From the NCBI GenBank assembly GCA_946478975.1, contig CAMLEO010000234.1:1-11467 (forward strand): a stretch of 11,467 nt of DNA, given 5' to 3'. The position numbers and the translations under genes were made by a program. Origin of the DNA: an uncultured Steroidobacter sp. (GTDB lineage: Bacteria > Pseudomonadota > Gammaproteobacteria > Steroidobacterales > Steroidobacteraceae). The notes beneath the pieces are model-generated. The model was not told the origin of the DNA. It worked only from the letters and a program-made list of their open reading frames with translations, and ran no database searches. Below are positions 7,507 through 11,467 of this stretch, piece after piece (positions within the stretch are counted from its first letter, which is position 1; each line of letters begins with the position of its first letter).

Positions 7507-9943
7507 CGATCGACAGGCGCGCGGTCGGCAGCTTCGGTCCCGGAAAATCTTCCGTGTACGCTTCGATGACGATGTCGCCAGGCGTTTTCGTTCCCTGGAC
7601 GATGAGCTGAGCCAGGCCGTTGAACAGGCTGCGCATCGGTTTGTTATCGGGCTCCTGACAGTTGGGATCGCCATTGCCGACGCCGAGCAGGGCGCCTGCA
7701 CCGCCGATCTTGAACTTGATCATATTGTCCGCCGTCGGCACGGCTCTGCCGGCGCCGTCGAGCACTTCGACGCGCACGATGGCGATGTCTTCGCCGTCGG
7801 CGTCGATCTCGTTGCGGTCGGCGGTCAAACGAATGGATTCCGGCGCTCCAGTGGTTTCTCGTTTTGCGGTCATGACGACTTTGCCGTCCTTCATGCCGCG
7901 GGCTTCGATCACGCCGGGCTCGTACTTCACATCCCAGGCAAGGTGCGTGAGCGCCTCGACCTTGCGTTTGCCCAGGCTGCGGCCGTTTAGAAACAGCTCG
8001 ACTTCGTCCAGGTTGGAATGAACCCAGACGGACACGGTCTCGCCCAATCCTTTCTGCCAGTTCCAATGCGGGAACAGGTGCAGCACGGGCTCGCGGCCCC
8101 ACCAGGCCTGGTAATAGAAATAATTGTCCTTGGGAAAGCCGCACATATCGACGATGCCGAACTGCGAGTTGATCGAAGGCCAGCCGTATGGCGTCGGCTC
8201 GCCGCGATAGTCGAAGCCCGTCCAGGCGAAGCCGCCGGCGAGGTACTCGCGCGCGGCGTAAAACTTCCACCATTGCTCGGCGAGGTTGGACCACGATGTT
8301 TGATTGACATCGTAGGCGCTCACCCAGTTGCGCATCTTGTCGGTAAGGTACACGCCACGCGTGGAGAGGGTGGACGCAGTCTCCGAACCGATCAGCGGCT
8401 GTTTGGGATGAGCGCGGCGATACTCGTCGATCGCGCCGAGGTTGTAATTGAAGCCTTCGATCTGCAGCGCTTGCGAAATCCCTGGGCCATATGCGCCGTT
8501 CACCGCAGCCGTGCACAGGCGCGTCGGATCGAGCTGCTGAGAGCGGCGGATCATGCTGGCAACGATGCGTTCGCCCTCGGGCGTGCCTTGCAGCTGCCAT
8601 TCTTCATTGCCCATCGACCACAGAATGATGGCCGGCGAGTTGCGATAGCGCTTGATCATGGTTTCCAGCTGCGCGAGGCCTTCGGCGCTGGAGCTCATCA
8701 AACGCGTCTCGCACATCATCATCATGCCCATGCGATCGCAGGCGCTGACCCATTCCGGCGTCGGCATGTTGTGCGAGGTGCGGACGGCGTTGGAGCCCAT
8801 GTCTCGCAGGATCGCGAGTCGATACCACTGCAGCCGATCGGGCAGCGCGGCGCCGACGCCGGCGTGATCCTGGTGATTGCAGGTGCCTTTGATCTTGACC
8901 GGCTTGCCGTTGAGGAAAAAACCTTGGTCGGCGTCGAATGCGATGGTACGAACACCGAAGGTGATGCGCTCAGCATCCAGGGTGCGGCCGGCGAGCTCGA
9001 CCGAGACGAGGGCGGAGTAAAGATTCGGCGTCTCGGGCGACCAGAGCGCAGGCGAGGGCAGTGTCGCGCGAGCTGTGAATGTGACTTTGTCGCCGGGCGC
9101 GACCGCTTGCGATTCGGATTGAGCGGTCGCGACCGTGCGGCCTTGTGCATCCACAACCTTCCAGTGCACCGTCGGGCGGGCCACAGTCGTGTCTTCATTC
9201 TCGACTACGGTGGTGAGCGAGAGCGCAGCGGAGTTGCCGTCAACTTCCGTGCGGACGCAGCTCTCCCAAGCACCCAGGTGCAACGCTGCGGTCTTGGTCA
9301 ACCACACGTGGCGGTAGATGCCGGCGCCTTCGTAAAACCAACCTTCGCCTTGCGTGGCGTCCACGCGCACGACCAGGAAGTTGCGAGCGCCGTAATGGAT
9401 GAAGTCGGTGATATCGAAGCGGAACGGCGTGTAGCCGTTGTCGTTGCGGCCGATGCAGGCGCCGTTGACGAACACCAGCGTGTTGCGGAAGGCGCCGTCG
9501 AATTCCAGCACGATGCGCCGGCCCAGATCGCTTGCGGGAATATCGAACGTGCGTCGATACCAGCCCACGGACGTATCGGGATAGTTGCGGCCCAGAGGTT
9601 TATAACCATGGCTCTGCAGCGCTTCGTCACGAACGAACGGCAGCTCGACGGCCCAGTCGTGCGGCAGGTTCAGCGAGCGCCAGCTCGTGTCGTCGAACTT
9701 CTGGGTGGCGAACTCGAATGCGCCGGTCTTCGCAAAGTCGTCCTGGTCGCCGCCGAAGCCGAGGTCGCGCAACGGATCGTTGGCGTGGCCGAACTGAAAC
9801 TTCCAGCCGAAGTCCAGCAGCAGCCGCTCGCGCGGCCCGACGCTGTCGGAGAATCCGGACGCCAGCGTGTTCGATGAAATCAGGGAATGAAGTCCGAGCG
9901 CGATTGCGCCGCGGAGCAGGTCGCGACGATTGGTTTCAAACAT
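7472..9943 (-). CDS. GH2-family beta-galactosidase-like glycoside hydrolase with Tat signal
   Basis: This 823-aa enzyme has a twin-arginine signal at the N-terminus (N5-RRDLLRG, then a hydrophobic stretch), so it is exported folded to the periplasm or beyond. After it come the GH2 sugar-binding jelly roll (about 40-220; [33 protein letters not shown]), an Ig-like domain (about 225-332), the TIM barrel (about 335-630) and C-terminal Ig/Big-type domains (about 650-815). The acid/base Glu is E447 (MGNEEW) and the probable nucleophile is E521 (IGSETAST). [20 protein letters not shown] and FPHWNWQ are typical of GH2 beta-galactosidase-like enzymes. It should cleave beta-galactosides or related beta-glycosides by a retaining mechanism. 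It follows LysR by 9 nt with no clear Shine-Dalgarno sequence, hinting at coupling. Its 3' end overlaps the halogenase gene by 35 bp. Specificity could also be beta-glucuronide or beta-mannoside. Confidence 0.93.
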   Translation of the reverse strand: MFETNRRDLLRGAIALGLHSLISSNTLASGFSDSVGPRERLLLDFGWKFQFGHANDPLRDLGFGGDQDDFAKTGAFEFATQKFDDTSWRSLNLPHDWAVELPFVRDEALQSHGYKPLGRNYPDTSVGWYRRTFDIPASDLGRRIVLEFDGAFRNTLVFVNGACIGRNDNGYTPFRFDITDFIHYGARNFLVVRVDATQGEGWFYEGAGIYRHVWLTKTAALHLGAWESCVRTEVDGNSAALSLTTVVENEDTTVARPTVHWKVVDAQGRTVATAQSESQAVAPGDKVTFTARATLPSPALWSPETPNLYSALVSVELAGRTLDAERITFGVRTIAFDADQGFFLNGKPVKIKGTCNHQDHAGVGAALPDRLQWYRLAILRDMGSNAVRTSHNMPTPEWVSACDRMGMMMMCETRLMSSSAEGLAQLETMIKRYRNSPAIILWSMGNEEWQLQGTPEGERIVASMIRRSQQLDPTRLCTAAVNGAYGPGISQALQIEGFNYNLGAIDEYRRAHPKQPLIGSETASTLSTRGVYLTDKMRNWVSAYDVNQTSWSNLAEQWWKFYAAREYLAGGFAWTGFDYRGEPTPYGWPSINSQFGIVDMCGFPKDNYFYYQAWWGREPVLHLFPHWNWQKGLGETVSVWVHSNLDEVELFLNGRSLGKRKVEALTHLAWDVKYEPGVIEARGMKDGKVVMTAKRETTGAPESIRLTADRNEIDADGEDIAIVRVEVLDGAGRAVPTADNMIKFKIGGAGALLGVGNGDPNCQEPDNKPMRSLFNGLAQLIVQGTKTPGDIVIEAYTEDFPGPKLPTARLSIATRKVKLRPAV

Positions 9944-9952
9944 TGTTATTGC

Positions 9953-10930
9953 TTAGTTCGACAGTGGCAGGGCGGCGCCGGCCAACTCACGCAGTGTTTT
10001 CAACATGAGCTGGGCGCCGGGGGCGAGCTGATGATCGCGACGGGTGATGAGCCCGAACGCGCTCGCTCCCACGGGAATACTGGTGATGAGCGGGGTGAGA
10101 TCGCCGGCCTTGCACGTCGATGCGAGGCTCTGCTCAGGCACGGCCGCAACCATCGTGCTCTCTCGCAGCAAGCTGCTGATCACCAGCGCCGATGTGGTCT
10201 CGACGATGTTCGCCGGCAGCGGCAGGGCGTTTTGTGCAAACAAGCCGTCCAGCTTGTCGCGCAGCAGGCTGCCGGTCGGCGGCAGGATCCAGGGCTGCTC
10301 GACGAGATTGGAAAGCTGCAGTCCCTTGCGGCCCGCAAGCGGATGCTGTGCACCGGCGATCACCGCGTAGAGCTCATTCGCAGCGAGCGGTTCATACATC
10401 AAGTCCTCGGCGCGAGCGGTGTCGAGCACACGACCGACGACGATATCGAGCTCTCCTTGTCGCAGCCGTTGGACCAGCGGGCCGCAGCTGTCGGCTTCGA
10501 TCGCCACGATGACGCCGGGCTGGCTCTGCTTCAGCTGAGCGACTGCCCGCGCCAGCAGGGTGTTGTGGGGATCGAGCACCATGCCGATGGCGGCTTTACC
10601 CAACAGCCCGGACCGGAGTGCGGCGATTTCCTTGCGTGCCTGTCCGAGCTCCGACAGCGCTGTGCGCGCATGGCGGACCAGGATGTCGCCATAACCGGTC
10701 GGCACCATGCCACGCGGCTGCCGTTCGAACAGCTGAACGCCGAGCGTGACTTCGACCTGGCGCAGAAGCTTGGAAGCGGCCGGCTGAGTCAGGCCCGCCG
10801 CCTCGGCGGCGCGGGCCAGGCAGCGTTCCTCGTCGAGATGCACGAGGAAGGCGAGCTGGCGGGTCTTCAAATGAAAACGAGTGACGGGTTTGGCGCGGCG
10901 AGCGGCCACGGCCGACACTTTATGCAACAT
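9953..10930 (-). CDS. LysR-family transcriptional regulator, likely controller of the GH2 gene
   Basis: With start ATG at 10930 this is a 325-aa regulator, a normal LysR length. An N-terminal winged helix-turn-helix spans about residues 21-80 (LKTRQLAFLV; LARAAEAAGLTQPAASKLLR; LGVQLFERQPRG), followed by a two-lobed effector-binding domain from about 110 to 315. The frame stays open for 86 more codons upstream, but that part looks unlike any LysR N-terminus and lies in the intergenic region, so I start at 10930; nearby GTG codons are alternatives. The HTH wording resembles GbpR-type regulators of galactose and galactoside genes, which suits the beta-galactosidase-like gene 9 nt downstream. LysR regulators are often divergent from their targets; here regulator and enzyme run in the same direction, so it may control its own operon. 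Effector unknown. Confidence 0.92.
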   Translation of the reverse strand: MLHKVSAVAARRAKPVTRFHLKTRQLAFLVHLDEERCLARAAEAAGLTQPAASKLLRQVEVTLGVQLFERQPRGMVPTGYGDILVRHARTALSELGQARKEIAALRSGLLGKAAIGMVLDPHNTLLARAVAQLKQSQPGVIVAIEADSCGPLVQRLRQGELDIVVGRVLDTARAEDLMYEPLAANELYAVIAGAQHPLAGRKGLQLSNLVEQPWILPPTGSLLRDKLDGLFAQNALPLPANIVETTSALVISSLLRESTMVAAVPEQSLASTCKAGDLTPLITSIPVGASAFGLITRRDHQLAPGAQLMLKTLRELAGAALPLSN

Positions 10931-10984
10931 ACTCGCAGGCCGGTGTTGGCTCGAGTACACGCGCGCCGACGTGGATTCGTTCGC

Positions 10985-10998
10985 AGCTGGCGCCAGCT
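10985..10998. repeat. Perfect 14-bp palindrome upstream of the LysR gene
   Basis: AGCTGGCGCCAGCT is perfectly self-complementary and lies 54 nt before the assigned LysR start, in the divergent intergenic region. It may be an operator for LysR or the divergent regulator. It does not resemble the T-N11-A core of LysR sites in an obvious way. GC-rich DNA produces such palindromes by chance, so the role is uncertain. Confidence 0.4.
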
Positions 10999-11022
10999 TG
11001 TGCGTCTTCAACGGCGATCCCC

Positions 11023-11055
11023 CTTTGCCATCGTCTGTTTGTGGCGATGGAAAAG
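11023..11055. promoter_or_regulatory. 11-bp inverted repeat with 11-bp spacer, candidate operator
   Basis: CTTTGCCATCG (11023-11033) and CGATGGAAAAG (11045-11055) are inverted repeats matching at 10 of 11 positions. Arm centres are 22 bp apart, about two helical turns, as expected for a dimeric regulator on one DNA face. It lies between LysR (-) and the CadC-type gene (+), so either or both could be controlled from it. It could also form an RNA hairpin. The remaining intergenic sequence (10931-11145) shows no convincing gene. Confidence 0.5.
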
Positions 11056-11145
11056 AACCGGCAAAGCTTTCGCAATTGCTTCGGCCGGATACGTGGATTA
11101 CATTTTCCTGACACGCCATCCCGTTGTCCGATATGACTATTTCAA

Positions 11146-11467
11146 GTGCGCCACGCGCCTGACAGCCAACCCGCTTCGACGCTTGCAAGGCCGCCGGCGC
11201 CAGGTCGCATCCGCTTCCAGGACTTCGAAGCGGATCTGCGCACCGAAGAGCTGTTCAGGTCCGGCCGGAAAATCCGTCTGCCGCATCAGTCGTTCGTTGT
11301 GCTGGCAATACTGCTGGAGCGCCCGGGGCAGTTGGTTACGCGCGACGAACTGCAGGCGAAGGTGTGGCCGGCGGGCACGCTGGTCGAGTACGACCAGGGA
11401 TTGAATGCGGTGGTCAAGCGGCTGCGAGAGGCCTTGCGGGACTCGGCCGAGACGCCGCGATTCATCG
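11146..11467 (+). CDS. CadC/OmpR-type winged-helix transcriptional regulator, N-terminal part
   Basis: The first 107 codons of a gene that runs off the window. GTG 11146 is the only standard start between the in-frame stop at 11134 and the domain; no clear Shine-Dalgarno sequence precedes it. After about 20 Ala/Pro-rich residues comes a Trans_reg_C winged helix (about 21-107): RIRFQDFEADLRTEEL, RLPHQSFVVLAILLERPG, VTRDELQAKVWP, then VEYDQGLNAVVKRLREAL, the DNA-recognition helix region, and the start of the ETPRFI hairpin. This is the domain arrangement of CadC-like regulators, where an N-terminal DNA-binding domain lacks a receiver and is followed by a membrane segment and sensor repeats (TPR or TolB-type). 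Those parts lie outside, so the signal is unknown. It is divergent from LysR across 215 bp. Confidence 0.85.
   Translation, partial: MRHAPDSQPASTLARPPAPGRIRFQDFEADLRTEELFRSGRKIRLPHQSFVVLAILLERPGQLVTRDELQAKVWPAGTLVEYDQGLNAVVKRLREALRDSAETPRFI

Noticed and set aside
8018..9877. 619-codon + strand open frame opposite the GH2 gene
   Set aside because: It mirrors GH2 codon structure and shows no domain; the - strand has clear GH2 motifs and catalytic residues throughout.
10931..11188. 86-residue N-terminal extension of LysR
   Set aside because: It has no LysR-like sequence and would cover the inverted repeats and the start of the divergent gene; ATG 10930 gives a normal family length.
9887..11404. 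505-codon + strand open frame across LysR, the intergenic region and the CadC-type gene
   Set aside because: It is antisense to LysR and out of frame with the CadC-type domain; composition is Arg/Gln/Ala-rich without homology.

Overview
The window is GC-rich, densely coding bacterial DNA. The long TonB-dependent receptor beside flavin-dependent 'tryptophan halogenase' genes and a Tat-exported GH2 glycosidase, plus a CadC-type winged-helix regulator, suggest a Gram-negative proteobacterium of the Xanthomonadales/Steroidobacterales type. That placement is inferred from gene content only.

Left part (1-1117, + strand): the C-terminal end of a GMC-family oxidoreductase is followed after 12 nt by a small class I cytochrome c, its likely electron acceptor. 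The cytochrome's signal peptide and haem domain lie in different frames, which implies a small deletion. A complete gamma-class carbonic anhydrase-like left-handed beta-helix protein follows. A 351-bp gap then holds a possible structured RNA element, a hairpin terminator, a LacI-type operator-like site and a structured leader over the next start codon.

Centre (1469-7506, + strand): a three-gene operon encodes a 970-aa TonB-dependent receptor, a 517-aa flavin-dependent halogenase 21 nt downstream, and a second, divergent 517-aa halogenase starting at an ATGA overlap. The likely logic is that the receptor imports an oligosaccharide or glycoside across the outer membrane and the flavoenzymes act on it or on a released aglycone. 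The substrate cannot be read from the sequence.

Right part (9953-7472, - strand): a LysR-type regulator is followed after 9 nt by an 823-aa GH2 beta-galactosidase-like enzyme with a twin-arginine signal. It runs head-on into the second halogenase, and the two genes overlap by 35 bp at their 3' ends. LysR presumably controls the glycosidase; receptor, halogenases and GH2 together look like one small utilisation locus. At the far right, after a 215-bp divergent intergenic region with two striking inverted repeats, the N-terminal DNA-binding domain of a CadC/OmpR-type regulator begins and runs off the window.

The most interesting unit is the pairing of two different, translationally coupled flavin-dependent halogenases with one receptor and a convergent glycosidase. 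No tRNA, rRNA, CRISPR array, insertion sequence or phage gene was seen.
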